Source: Meira nashicola (taxonomy: Eukaryota; Basidiomycota; Exobasidiomycetes; Exobasidiales; Brachybasidiaceae). From it: a DNA stretch of 64,000 nucleotides. The stretch is from the NCBI GenBank assembly GCA_001600355.1, contig BCJU01000001.1:4836013-4900012 (forward strand). The letters run 5' to 3'. The translations under genes were made by a program, and so were the position numbers. Below are positions 10,236 through 20,518 of this stretch, in pieces. Below the pieces are notes generated by a model. That model ran no database searches. It worked only from the letters and a program-made list of their open reading frames with translations, and was not told the DNA's origin. Numbering within the stretch: the first letter of the stretch is position 1; the number at the start of each line of letters is the position of its first letter.

Positions 10236-11174
10236 TCACTTTGACTCTTTCCATGGGTATTCGAAAGGAGCTCCATCTTTGCGTCTCCAAAGTTTACGTT
10301 TCTTGTGTGTTGAAACATTTTCAACGAAAACTTCAACGCATTTCTTTTCCTTGAAAGAACGAATAAATCTTGGACTCCAAAGTTCATGTGCGATTCCTAA
10401 ATCTTTACAGCAACGCATTAAAGCGTTACTCTTTGCAGCTTCAGTTGCCGTTGCAACGCCTGAAGGATCAAAGTATTCTTGTTCACCTCTTGCCGTGCTT
10501 ACAAATCTTCCTAAACAGATCAATGCCCATTCTCTACTAACCACTTTGTCGCTCACATTTGTTTCGCTTCTTGGTGCTAGGCCCCAACCGCCAGGACCGA
10601 AAGCACGATTCAAAGTTCTTCGATATTTAATTTCGGGAAGATATATGAGTCCATCAGGCTTGATTTCGATATCATCTTCATTGATCGGTTCTTCAAGTAC
10701 TTGAGCTACTTCTTTTGGAAATGGGATTGTGCTCATTCCATTAAAACTAGTTGCCCAATCGAAAGAAGAATTTGAATTTTCCGATCCATCTACACTACTT
10801 CCATTGCCATTTTTTGTATAACGTGGAGCAGCTTGTTCTGCATCTGTAACTGGTCCCGAAGGTCCAGGACCAGAAGGTCGACTAGAAATATCAGCAGGTG
10901 AGATACTATTTCCTAGTTCATCATAACGTTCAGCATCTGAAGATGAAGATGGTTTTCCTGCTTCTTTTACACTTGACGGTAATGGATGTAACTCTTTTGC
11001 GCTTGTGGTTGTAAATTCATCCGATCCTTTGGGTTTCTGTGGTCCGGTTGCCGTCTTGCTTGCAGCCCATGCAGGTTTAGTTACATACAATCTAGTAGAA
11101 AGTTGACCAACAGCAGCACTCCTTCTCACACAAAGACGGAGACTGTTAGTTGCTGATGAAGTGAATACGATCAT
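10236..11174 (-). CDS. MGM101: Mitochondrial genome maintenance protein MGM101
   Basis: 312-aa protein. In yeast Mgm101 is a Rad52-like, single-strand-annealing protein of the mitochondrial nucleoid, needed to keep and repair mtDNA. The start ATG at 11174 gives an Arg/Ser-rich N-terminus without acidic residues ([20 protein letters not shown]), a good matrix-targeting presequence; the upstream extension of the frame would spoil it. A Ser/Pro-rich linker follows, then the conserved core: [60 protein letters not shown] and ELWSPRFI. The C-terminus ends in the basic [11 protein letters not shown] segment. Convergent with the INO80F-type gene (149-base gap). Confidence 0.95.
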   Translation of the reverse strand: MIVFTSSATNSLRLCVRRSAAVGQLSTRLYVTKPAWAASKTATGPQKPKGSDEFTTTSAKELHPLPSSVKEAGKPSSSSDAERYDELGNSISPADISSRPSGPGPSGPVTDAEQAAPRYTKNGNGSSVDGSENSNSSFDWATSFNGMSTIPFPKEVAQVLEEPINEDDIEIKPDGLIYLPEIKYRRTLNRAFGPGGWGLAPRSETNVSDKVVSREWALICLGRFVSTARGEQEYFDPSGVATATEAAKSNALMRCCKDLGIAHELWSPRFIRSFKEKKCVEVFVENVSTHKKRKLWRRKDGAPFEYPWKESK

Positions 11175-11441
11175 TTTCGACCTATAACTGATAGAAGTAA
11201 TAGAGAGAAGAAGGACCTCTTTGGAACATTCGCAAATGTCACTTTCATTATACAACGCGTAAGTGGAGTGAGTACTTGGTGCGTTGACATAACCCTTGAG
11301 CGTTTGTCACCTGACAGAGCTTTTTTGGAATTTTTGAAATTTAAGGCTAAAATGTTGACTTGATTTTAAAAGCTGCAGGAGCCTGAGAGTTGTTCTTCTT
11401 CTTATTTCTTCACAGCCGCCGCCACTTTCACATATAACGAG

Positions 11442-13970
11442 ATGGCAGAAGGTGATGATAAGAAAGGCAAAGCCAATGGCAAATCAAAAGCAAGAGAGTA
11501 TGCTGCTCCGATAGCAGACCCAAGATTTGCAAAATTACACTCTGATCCAAGATTTTTACGACCGAATCGGGAAGAAGGTAAAATTGTATTGGATGATCGA
11601 TTTAAAGGAATTTTAAAAGATGACAAAAGTGAATTTAAAGGTCAAAGAAGACCAAAACTGGACAAATTCGGTAGACCAGTTCGTAAAGAAGATGATCAGC
11701 AAGCGGATTTGAAGAGAATTTATCGCGCTGAAGAGGATGAACAAGAAGGCTCAGATGAAGAAGAGAGTAGCGAAGAAGATGCTAAGCCAAGAAAAGCGAT
11801 CGACTATGCACGTGGAGAAGGACAACTTGAAAGTAGTGGAGATGAAGATGAGAGTGAGGAAGATGATGATGATGAAAGTGACGATGACGATGATGAAGTA
11901 GTGATCGGCTCTGCAGCTGCAAGAAGGAGAGATCTCTACAGACATGGATCCGATGATAGCGATGAAAGTGAGGTAGAAGATGTTGAGGAAGGAGAAGAAA
12001 ATAAAGCTCAACTTGCAAAATTAGACGCTGAAGCAGAAAAGACTATCAAATTAGAAGCCAAAGCAGCAAAAAAGGCAGCAAAAGCAAAACCTGCATTTGC
12101 TGGCGATACAGCACGAATTGCCGTTGTGAATATGGATTGGGATCATATCAGAGCAATCGATTTATTCAAAGTTTTCTCATCTGTCGTCTCACCTGCAGGT
12201 GCTTCTGGCGCTGGACCTTCTTCTAAACGCCATGGCGAACGTCAGATTGTTCCTATTCAAGGACGTTGTTTGAGTGTATATATTTACCCTTCCGAATTTG
12301 GACGGAAACGAATGGCAAAAGAAACAATGGAAGGACCTCCTCGGGAAATTTTTGCAACGAATGAAAACGGAGAAGGTAGTAGTTCCAGCAAGAGAAAGAA
12401 TAAGAAAAAGAGAAACAAATCAAAAGGGGACGATAGCAGCGACGAAGAAATATTTCAGGTAGACGAAGGAGGAGACTTTGATGAAGAAGCTTTGCGAAAA
12501 TACCAACTCGACCGATTACGATATCATTACGCTATCGCCACATTTGATCGACCAGAAACGGCACGTTTTATAATGGACGAAATTGATGGAACAGAAATGG
12601 AACATTCGGCAAACATGTTTGATTTAAGCTTCGTTCCAAAAGAAATGACATTCCCTAATTGGGAGGCACCGAAAGACGAACCCGGAAATGAAGGTTATCG
12701 GGACTTTGCTACTGAAACATCAGATGAAGCAGGATATTCTGGTGTAAAGTTTATGACTGATGCTCTCAGACATTCAAAAGTAACTTTAACATGGGATGCT
12801 GATGATCCGCAACGTAGCAAGGTGACCCGACAAGCAGCCGAGAAATCATTATCAGCCAATCAAATTCGCGACGAAGACTTTAAAGCCTATTTGGCATCTG
12901 CAAGTGAAGGCAGCGAGCCTGAGAATGAGGAAAAAGAAGAGGAGGAAGCAGATAAAGGTGAAGATGAAGAGAAAGCACGAATGCGTGCATTGCTAGGCTT
13001 GAATGGCAATTCATCAGGTGGCAATGCAAGCTTTGGTAAAGCAAAATCAACGGCTTTCGCTGATGCTAGAAAACAAAAATTGCAAGATGGACAGGGTGAT
13101 ATGCAAATCACATTTATGCCAGGCCTATCGGAAGCAGCGGAAAGGAAAAAGAAGGGCATCAAAGCTGATGAAGAAGAGACAACTTTGGAAGCATACAAAC
13201 GTAAACAACGCGAGAAGCGAGAACGTCGCAGAAACAAGGATGGCGAAGAAGTCGGAGAACATTCTCAAGCTGGAGCAGGAGATAAGGCTGACTATAACTT
13301 TGATGACCCATTCTTTGCTAATGATGGCGAAGTGGACTTTGATGCTGCTCTTGCGGAAGAAAAGACAGGCAAAAAACAACGGCAGCAAAGTAAAAAGACT
13401 GTCGGATTCAAGGAAACAGAAAGCGCTAGCGAAGATGATGCTGATCAATTGCAGCTTATGATTGATTCAGAAGATGAAGGTGAAACTGGTGCCGGACACT
13501 TTTCCTTGAAAGATATTTTGAAAGCTGAGCAGGCAGCAGATGGTAAATTGAAAAAGAATCGTTGGGCGAAGAAAAAGGAGAAGAAGCTAGCAAAGCAAGG
13601 TGGAGATATTTTGACCAAAGGAAATAATGAAGTTCAACCTGGATTCGATATTGATGTAAAAGATTCTCGTTTTGCAGACTTATATGGCGATCATAGATTC
13701 GCTCTTGATCCCAATCATCCAAGCTTTGTCAAGACGAAGAATATGCAGAAATTGGTTGAAGAACGTCGTAAAGAGGATAAGAAGCGACAACGTAAATCTG
13801 AGCAATCTTCAGAAGGTGCTAGTAGAGAGAATGGGAACAGCAAGATTGCATCTAATGGAGGAGAAAAGAAGGACGATATCTCACATCTTGTTCAATCTTT
13901 CAAGAAGCGAGCAGCAGCAGAGCCTGTCAATCATTCAGGAAAAAGCAAAAAGAGCAAGAATCGTGTATAA
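11442..13970 (+). CDS. ESF1: Pre-rRNA processing protein ESF1
   Basis: 842-aa nucleolar protein; yeast Esf1 is a U3/small-subunit processome factor for 18S rRNA maturation. Evidence: the start DPRFAKLHSDPRF, DDRFKGI and KLDKFGRPV; long acidic tracts; a central ESF1-type RRM-like region (RIAVVNMDWDHIRAIDLFKV, then SVYIYPSEFGRKRM, RYHYAIATFD, FIMDEIDGTE and MFDLSFVP); and a C-terminal NUC153 motif at about 740-770 (DSRFADLYGDHRFALDPNHP). Acidic and Lys-rich blocks are normal for the family. A C-rich, AC-containing segment lies just upstream of the ATG. Convergent with the phosphatase gene, with only 97 bases between stop codons, so the 3' UTRs probably overlap. Confidence 0.95.
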   Translation: MAEGDDKKGKANGKSKAREYAAPIADPRFAKLHSDPRFLRPNREEGKIVLDDRFKGILKDDKSEFKGQRRPKLDKFGRPVRKEDDQQADLKRIYRAEEDEQEGSDEEESSEEDAKPRKAIDYARGEGQLESSGDEDESEEDDDDESDDDDDEVVIGSAAARRRDLYRHGSDDSDESEVEDVEEGEENKAQLAKLDAEAEKTIKLEAKAAKKAAKAKPAFAGDTARIAVVNMDWDHIRAIDLFKVFSSVVSPAGASGAGPSSKRHGERQIVPIQGRCLSVYIYPSEFGRKRMAKETMEGPPREIFATNENGEGSSSSKRKNKKKRNKSKGDDSSDEEIFQVDEGGDFDEEALRKYQLDRLRYHYAIATFDRPETARFIMDEIDGTEMEHSANMFDLSFVPKEMTFPNWEAPKDEPGNEGYRDFATETSDEAGYSGVKFMTDALRHSKVTLTWDADDPQRSKVTRQAAEKSLSANQIRDEDFKAYLASASEGSEPENEEKEEEEADKGEDEEKARMRALLGLNGNSSGGNASFGKAKSTAFADARKQKLQDGQGDMQITFMPGLSEAAERKKKGIKADEEETTLEAYKRKQREKRERRRNKDGEEVGEHSQAGAGDKADYNFDDPFFANDGEVDFDAALAEEKTGKKQRQQSKKTVGFKETESASEDDADQLQLMIDSEDEGETGAGHFSLKDILKAEQAADGKLKKNRWAKKKEKKLAKQGGDILTKGNNEVQPGFDIDVKDSRFADLYGDHRFALDPNHPSFVKTKNMQKLVEERRKEDKKRQRKSEQSSEGASRENGNSKIASNGGEKKDDISHLVQSFKKRAAAEPVNHSGKSKKSKNRV

Positions 13971-14067
13971 TCACATTTGCAGTGATGCATGTATGTCTGA
14001 TGGATATCTAGTATGTATAGTACAAATTATAGAGCTTGAAAATGAATTCTATCTTGCCTTTTGTTGA

Positions 14068-15702
14068 TCATTGCCTGTGATCTCGGAAAATATCTACTTT
14101 GCTTAATTTGAATCTCCTTTGTTCGGCTGTACTATCTTCGCCTTGTGTCTTACCCCAACCTTTCAATGGAATACACAGTACGGTTGCATTATCATCACTT
14201 CCAAGGGCTTCTGCATATCGAAGAACTGCTTTAGCAGCATCGTGAGGATGACGAGCACCTCTGCATAAGTCGACAACTTCTTGATCGCTAACTACACCTC
14301 CAACACCATCACTAAAAGCGATTATAAATGAGAAATCATCTCCTTTCAAAACTTGAGTGATCACTTCGGGCTCAGATGTTACGCCAGCCTTTTTGAATTT
14401 ACTGTCACCAAATGCTCTCGTATTTGCCAAAGCGCCCATCCATCTTGCTTCACCGAAAGAATCTGTTACTAAACCTGCGCCTAATCTTCGTAATCTTTCT
14501 GCTTCACTACGATCGTCAGGATGATGATAATTCGTCAATGGGATTGCATGTCCATCAGCAACCGGACATAAGAGCATTCTTGTATCTCCAATATGAACAG
14601 ATGTTACGCTAAGTAATTGACTTGAATACCAAGGTGTAGCAGGTTGATCTAGACTGTGAAGAAGAGCAACTGAAGCAGTTGATCCTCCAATATTCAATAC
14701 TTTAGAAGATTGAATTCGACGATCCATATGTAGCCAAGCAAGTGTAGCTCTTTCTGCAATGGTCAAACATTCTTTCTTTACTTCTTCTGGTGGATCGATG
14801 CGTTCAACTTCAATCACTCCGGTAGGTGAATCACTTTGCATTTCTTCTTGCGCTTGCTTTTGTTGTTCTTTTATTTCTTTTGTTTTTCTTTCCATCTCTT
14901 CAGTAGAAAGTGGTGCTCCATCAGCTTCTTTTCCTCCTCCTTCTGCTTCGGGCTTTGGACGATGATGAGCTTGACCAGGTCTGCTTGGTCTGATTTGTGG
15001 CAAAAGATCTTGTCTAACCCATCTTTCCATCAAACCTCCTGTAAATCTTCGAAAGTATCCTCCTAATTTGCGAGTGAAGCGGGCAGTATCAGTTACCATA
15101 TTTGGTTCAACTTCTTCGAATGCTTGATGCAATTCTTCTTTAAGAAAAGAAGATATCTGTGGTCCTCCATGACCATCAAAACAACCAAACCAAACTACTT
15201 GTCCTGCAATTTCATCTTCCTCTGCTTCTCCTCCTCCGCCTGTACCGGCAAATGTTGGATCCCATCGTTTTCCAGCTTCTTGAATTACTCTGCTCCTACT
15301 AGTTTGTAAACTTTGACGAAGTTCAAGTGGATCAATTTGTAAACATGCAACGCTATATGTATCTTCTTGTTTGGCACGAGATCCACGAGAAGTTGCAACT
15401 CCAAATACTCCATTGTTACCATTCCGAAGTGGGATCCTCGCACTACCTCCACCAGAAGCATGAACTCGTAAAAAATCACGATAACCACGAATGAAATTTG
15501 GCTGATAGTATGAAGAGATGCTATTAGCGGACGACAAAGATTGCAAACTTGAGCTCCTTTTTGTTGTATTGGCAGATCGATAGTAAGTCCTTATTTGATC
15601 ATTGTGACCTAATATTCCATTATTTGTTCTGCTATTTCTGCTTGTCACCAATATACGTGATGATGATGGAATGGCGTTTGCACGCCCATACAGGACAGAC
15701 AT
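14068..15702 (-). CDS. PP2C-type Ser/Thr phosphatase, Ptc6-like, possibly mitochondrial
   Basis: 544-aa metal-dependent phosphatase. All PP2C landmarks are present: SRAKQEDTY, CFDGHGG, LANTRAFGD, FSDGVGG and the terminal GSDDNATV with metal-binding Asp/Asn. The combination VTDSFGEARWMGALANTRAF and HHPDDRSEAERLRRLGA recalls yeast Ptc6, a mitochondrial phosphatase, rather than cytosolic Ptc1-4. The N-terminus (ANAIPSSSRILVTSRNSRT) is basic and hydroxylated, compatible with a presequence. A Glu/Lys/Gln-rich insert interrupts the domain at about residues 235-275. The Ptc6 assignment and mitochondrial location are inferences; the PP2C family call is firm. Confidence 0.85.
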   Translation of the reverse strand: MSVLYGRANAIPSSSRILVTSRNSRTNNGILGHNDQIRTYYRSANTTKRSSSLQSLSSANSISSYYQPNFIRGYRDFLRVHASGGGSARIPLRNGNNGVFGVATSRGSRAKQEDTYSVACLQIDPLELRQSLQTSRSRVIQEAGKRWDPTFAGTGGGGEAEEDEIAGQVVWFGCFDGHGGPQISSFLKEELHQAFEEVEPNMVTDTARFTRKLGGYFRRFTGGLMERWVRQDLLPQIRPSRPGQAHHRPKPEAEGGGKEADGAPLSTEEMERKTKEIKEQQKQAQEEMQSDSPTGVIEVERIDPPEEVKKECLTIAERATLAWLHMDRRIQSSKVLNIGGSTASVALLHSLDQPATPWYSSQLLSVTSVHIGDTRMLLCPVADGHAIPLTNYHHPDDRSEAERLRRLGAGLVTDSFGEARWMGALANTRAFGDSKFKKAGVTSEPEVITQVLKGDDFSFIIAFSDGVGGVVSDQEVVDLCRGARHPHDAAKAVLRYAEALGSDDNATVLCIPLKGWGKTQGEDSTAEQRRFKLSKVDIFRDHRQ

Positions 15703-16181
15703 CTTGGCAGGATTGAAGTAGTGCTGAGCGATTGAGATCGTCTATACTCTTAACCTCAAATCAGCCAGTGATGATGAATGGAAGAATACATAGACTATAG
15801 AATAGGATAAAAGCAACACTTTTTTCTTACTCGAAATTTTCAAGAAACTTCTTTAGGCACAATACGTATGCGGCGGACTCTGCTTTAACCCACTCGCTCA
15901 TGCAATTAAAATTCAAATTCGAAAATCTGGGGGGCTGAAAAGCTGCCTTTTTTATTTTTACAGATATGGGCGGGTGTTGTTGTCGGCTTGTCGCGTTTAT
16001 TTTCCGGCTTTAAGTTTGGTGAGGGATTTAGAGTAGATCAGTGTTAGGACACCGTGCATATATTCAATAGAGATCTTTCAGTTCGTCTTTGTCGTCATCA
16101 TTTGATTAAAATCATTAAGTTGGGAAAACAGCAGTCCCATTGAGCTTGTATAGTCTCGTCACTTTGGAGATCACAACGAAA
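15703..16181. promoter_or_regulatory. Shared upstream region of the PP2C and IES6 genes
   Basis: 479 bases between divergent genes. It contains T-rich and A-rich stretches and no credible ORF; both promoters should lie here. Confidence 0.5.
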
Positions 16182-17170
16182 ATGTAAGTTACGTGATCAA
16201 TTTGAATGTCAAAAGAAGGAGTAAGCAATAGCTGACACTATCTTTTCGTATTTTTTCTTTACAGGTCTTCTACTTCAACGCCAGCTCCAGGAGGTGGCTC
16301 TTTGGAATCAAAAAGCTTTCTCAATACACCAAAACCTTTTAAAAATCCATCTTTTACAAAAACTTCAAATCGTAGAACACGTACATTAAAACAAATCTTA
16401 GCAGCCGAAAGAGATTTCGCAATGGGCGTAACGGATTCCATCAGCATTTCTGCTGGTATGAATTCTGCTGCAGGAGGAGGTAGTGGATCACATAAGAAAG
16501 GAGCTGCAAAAAATAGAAAGCTTTTAACGGGTGCAGTTGCAAAAGCGGCCAAAAGAAGAGAAGAACAAGGTGAAAATGCAGGTGATATAAGTGGGACTGC
16601 AACTCCGGCAGAAGGAGAGATTGGAAGTGCAAGTATGACGGAACAAGATGGTGATACGACAATGAACAGTCTTGCGGGTACAAATGGTACACAAACTCCA
16701 GCTGTGTTGGATGCAGCAGCCGAAGAGCTTTTGAAACGTAAACGTGCTTTACCTACTTGTGAGTTCACTAATGAGATTACAATCAGATCAATCGAAGAAC
16801 TTACTCCTTCTTCTCTTCATCTTTGCAGACTCAAGCATCGAAGCACCTCCTAGTCTCAGGCCACGAAAGAAGTTTTGTGATATTACAGGACTCATAGTGA
16901 GTAGCAATTCTCATGACTTGCCATCTATACAAGCTGATGTCCTAATATCTTTACTTCTTACAGGCACCTTACACTGATCCTAAATCAGGTCTACGTTATC
17001 ACAGTGTGGAAATCTATGAGATCATCAAAACATTTGTGCGTACTATGCCGCCATCACAAGAGCAGCTTTGAATTGTGTTTCTAACGTCTTTCTTTTTCAT
17101 TTTTGTATAGGGACCAGGTGTGGATCAATCGTATCTTAGCCTACGTGGAGAAGCCTCTCAGATCAAGTAA
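16182..17170 (+). CDS. IES6: INO80 complex subunit IES6 (YL1_C domain), five exons
   Basis: Predicted exons: 16182-16183, 16265-16758, 16829-16896, 16964-17035, 17111-17170, giving 231 aa. The first exon supplies only AT of the start codon; the intron begins with the G (GTAAGT) and the next exon supplies G, giving ATG then SSTSTPAPGGG. All introns have GT...AG ends and the frame is kept throughout. Ies6 with Arp5 forms a module of the INO80 chromatin remodeller. Diagnostics: KSFLNTPKPFKNP and RRTRTLKQILAAERD near the N-terminus, then LPTYSSIEAPPSLRPRKKFC and DITGL, and a C-terminal YL1_C domain (APYTDPKSGLRYHSVEIYEI ... GPGVDQSYLSLRGEASQIK). An in-frame ATG at 16302 could serve as an alternative start. 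Confidence 0.9.
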
Positions 17171-17461
17171 TCTCAAGTCTAGTATATACCTCTGCTCATC
17201 ATTTTTACTACCATGTACATCAATTGTAGAACTTAAATTGTATCTTTAGCCATAACAAAATCGCAGACGAGCGAGTGAGACAAGTCTTCACTGATCAAAC
17301 TATTCGAAGATATACATTGCGAATCGCGTATCTCTATTGTCCGCATAGACATCACAAACCATGCTCTTGCAGGCAATATGAATTAATATCGTAGATCGTA
17401 TTCTAAAGTTGCATTGATAATTCTGGATGGCTTGACCATAAGTCCTATGAATTGTATACAT

Positions 17462-18107
17462 TTAGTGGTGACTTCCGTCAGTAGTTTCATCTCCAGTAAA
17501 GTCAAGTTTGTAAACTGTTTTTTTTGCGTTAGGAAATAGTTGTGTTAGCTATCATATTCATGCTTTCCAGAAAATATCTCAATACTCACCACTTCCGCAT
17601 TCAGGGCATCGGTGGAAGTCGTGTTCTCTCTTCAAATGGATCCAAGTAGTATCGTGAGATCCTGCTGGAGATCCTGTGCAACCGATGATACGGGAAGGGT
17701 ACTATAAAGAAAGGGAGAGTGAAAGGTGAGTAATGAATGTCTTGATATTTCATTCGGATCGCATCATCAAAAATACACACCAAACTTTGAACTAGGATTG
17801 GATCTTTCTTTGTACCAAGTCTTGAAGATTCCAATGGTTTCATATCAAATACATCAACACCTTGTAATTTACCCAATAATTCAAAACGTTCTAAACCTGT
17901 TGATTGACTTTCATCAGTTGGAACTTCACCGGGAGCTGAACCTTCACCTTGAATGATTGGTGGACCTCCGCCTGCCATACGTAAAGCAGTTGAATGAATT
18001 GATCGGTTAACGGAAAAAGCGTTATTCACAGCAGAACGTGAAACGTTCATTGTGCGAATAGATGAACGAGAGACGGCTAATGCCGAACGTGCTGCAAACA
18101 TGACCAT
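17462..18107 (-). CDS. COX4: Cytochrome c oxidase subunit COX4 (mammalian COX5B type), three exons
   Basis: Predicted exons (minus strand) 18107-17781, 17701-17590 and 17514-17462, 163 aa. This is the zinc-binding nuclear-encoded subunit of respiratory complex IV on the matrix side. The N-terminus (FAARSALAVSRSSIRT) is a typical mitochondrial presequence. The mature domain has ERFELLGKLQGVDVFDMKPL and GTKKDPILVQSL, then after splicing SRIIGCTGSPAGSHDTTWIH and RCPECGSVYKL with the Cys ligands. Introns of 79 and 75 nt with GTGTGT and GTGAGT donors. A second in-frame ATG two codons downstream is equally possible as the start. Confidence 0.93.
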
Positions 18108-18658
18108 GATTGTTGTCTGGTTTATAAAGGGGGAGGGCGTATACCGATATGATGGTCAAACTAAAGAAGTGTGATTGTCATTCTTCCCAAAGCATTCAAT
18201 CCTCTGGCGCGCTGATATTTGACCCGCTAGCAATTCTACACTTAATCCTCTTACGCACGCCAGTGTCGTGCTCTCTGCCTCTTGGGCTAAATCTTCCAAG
18301 CAACCAATCGTTTAAGGCAATAAAAAAAATCGCTCAACCTGCTTTGTCGGAGAAAAAGGATAGAAATAGAGTCTATGTACGCCCACTATGCACTAGGCGA
18401 AAATAACGCGCGGCGTACTGCCCAAACCGGTCAAGTTCGGCTCTTGTTGAACACGTGACGCTTAGAGCCAGGTAGAATAATAGAATACCATTGTGATCCA
18501 AGAATGTTTACTTCACTTCTATCACTATCATATCAGGTCACCTTAAAAAGATGAATTGGGAAAGACAATTGCATATCATATTTCAAAGAAAGGGGTATCG
18601 AACGTAATAAAAATAAGACTTATACAGACAATAAGGAAGTTCTAGAGAAATTCTTCCT
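18108..18658. other. Intergenic region, COX4 to PhoD-like gene
   Basis: 551 bases between the COX4 start and the 3' end of the PhoD-like gene, both on the minus strand. No convincing gene; the open frame at 18149-18406 on the plus strand has no recognisable features. Confidence 0.45.
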
Positions 18659-20518
18659 CTATGTTGCCTTGCTGGAATGATGCATAATCTTTTCCCATTC
18701 TTTTGTATGTAAGAATCTGTGATGTTCTTTTTCGATCTGCCATTTAGGTGCGGGTGCACGGGTAGGGAAGGATTTCGTGATACCGTTACCCTTTTCTGTT
18801 TCGATACGTAAATCAAATTCCAATTCACCCGATTGTTCAAGATAATCAACTGCACACCAATTACGAGCTCCCATAATATATTTATCTTTGTGAGGTTTAC
18901 CTTGCAAGTCTGTGTCGAATAAAGGCACCATTGTTTCCTTTGTGCCGATGTAGAATAAACTTCTGTGCTTCTTTGATGCCAATTTGTTCAACATTGAGAT
19001 CACGGGTGGAGGAGGTGGAGAATTGACGATTGCAGAAGTGATGACGGCTAACATGTATTTAGGATCCAAGCTAGGATCATGTTGATGATAACCGAAAAAG
19101 AGACCAACACCGCATGCATGGACATCACCACTGATAAAACTACTTCTAACGTGCTTCTCCAACGAAAGTTCTTGAATTCTTTCAACCAACCAATTACGCT
19201 CACGTTTGTGAGGAACAGCACACCAATGATCATTTAGATCGTCCAAGAGTTCGACTTGACCGTTAAATTTGTTTGTGAAGCCAGGTGAGAGACCTTTGGC
19301 AAGTAGAATGATTGGGTTGAAAGAAGATGATAAGGTTCGTTCTAAGAATACCATTCTTGGGTATGCAAGTGGAACACCTAACAAGATTACCAAATGTTCA
19401 ACACCTTCTGGCATCTTGCGAACTCTGTCAAAGATCTTTTGATAGCTTTCTTTCGAACAGATTTGATGAACCTTACGCTCCGCACGACAATCTATTAACA
19501 ATAATTGTTGCTTTGGACCAAAGTAGGTCAAGAAGCTCATATGAGGATATTGAACATATGCTGCTTGTCTACCAATGATGATACTCTTGACTGGGTGTTT
19601 TCCAGGTTCGTCAGAGTTACCGTCAATATCAGGATTGATGAATTGTTGGAAGAGGTAATAGAACTTAAATCCAACGCGACCGACATTGTTAAACACAGGA
19701 GCTTCCATCAAGTCATCAGGATATGTACCGAAACCATCAATCAAGTCATGATCATCCAACATATTTACCATTGGAACCTGTGCAATTGTGCGTGCGAAAC
19801 TACCGCCACCGAACCATTCACAGTAATGATGGAAGAAGTATCTTTCCATGCAAACTTTGATATCTTCAGTTAATGCCATGTTCATGCGTTTCTTGGGATC
19901 CTCACAATCTACCCAAGGTTTCATTTCTGGTTCGCCAGTCAATTTATCACAATAAATCTGGTCTCCTCCTCCAACGACTGCATGGAATGGCTTCTTTTCG
20001 TGTTCTTTTAAACAATCGTTCCATAATGGATCAGGTCCGTTCCATTCAGCAGGGTCTAAGCTTGCAGAGAAACCGTTGCAGCTATGTCCGATCCAACGGA
20101 AGTTTTGAGTTTTGGCAGGAATGAAAAAGTGAAAACCGGTTGCATCTTTTACTGCATTGGATGTACTGTCAGGATGAGCTTGACCATCGATGCTATATGC
20201 TACAATTTGTTCATGATCAGCCATTGGAATTTCCAACTTGAAACGCCAAAAGCTAAAACTGCCCTCCTTTCCGGTATATGTATAAATCTTTGTCGAACTA
20301 CTTGATTTGTGCGAGCTATCGGATGTGACTGCTGGCGTAGAATTAACAGCGTCTGCAGCCTTGGATGGAGCAGGTGACCATTTGTATTGCAAAGAAGGTT
20401 GTGAGCTATAATCGCTGTTCTCGTCAGCAGTCACAATCAATGCGAATGCGTGATAGATGTCATTCTCCACTGTATCATAGCGGAGCATAGGCCCGCATTT
20501 AACGTTGAGAGTTGTCAT
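18659..20518 (-). CDS. PhoD-like metallophosphatase domain protein
   Basis: 619-aa intronless protein of the fungal PhoD-like phosphatase family, distantly related to bacterial alkaline phosphatase/phosphodiesterase PhoD. Metal-site motifs seen: VVGGGDQIYCD (about residue 180), MLDDHDLIDGFGTYPDD (about 252) and SGDVHACGVG (about 463), with GVPLAYPRM between. No signal peptide is evident at MTTLNVKCGP, so it is probably cytosolic. The substrate is unknown in these fungal proteins. The sequence just before the ATG (cctaatag on the coding strand) could be an intron end in the 5' UTR. Family call is firm; function is inferred only. Confidence 0.85.
   Translation of the reverse strand: MTTLNVKCGPMLRYDTVENDIYHAFALIVTADENSDYSSQPSLQYKWSPAPSKAADAVNSTPAVTSDSSHKSSSSTKIYTYTGKEGSFSFWRFKLEIPMADHEQIVAYSIDGQAHPDSTSNAVKDATGFHFFIPAKTQNFRWIGHSCNGFSASLDPAEWNGPDPLWNDCLKEHEKKPFHAVVGGGDQIYCDKLTGEPEMKPWVDCEDPKKRMNMALTEDIKVCMERYFFHHYCEWFGGGSFARTIAQVPMVNMLDDHDLIDGFGTYPDDLMEAPVFNNVGRVGFKFYYLFQQFINPDIDGNSDEPGKHPVKSIIIGRQAAYVQYPHMSFLTYFGPKQQLLLIDCRAERKVHQICSKESYQKIFDRVRKMPEGVEHLVILLGVPLAYPRMVFLERTLSSSFNPIILLAKGLSPGFTNKFNGQVELLDDLNDHWCAVPHKRERNWLVERIQELSLEKHVRSSFISGDVHACGVGLFFGYHQHDPSLDPKYMLAVITSAIVNSPPPPPVISMLNKLASKKHRSLFYIGTKETMVPLFDTDLQGKPHKDKYIMGARNWCAVDYLEQSGELEFDLRIETEKGNGITKSFPTRAPAPKWQIEKEHHRFLHTKEWEKIMHHSSKAT

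Noticed and set aside
11751..12018. Minus-strand His/Ile/Phe-rich frames inside ESF1
   Set aside because: They are the reverse of the GAT/GAA acidic tracts of ESF1; low-complexity artefacts.
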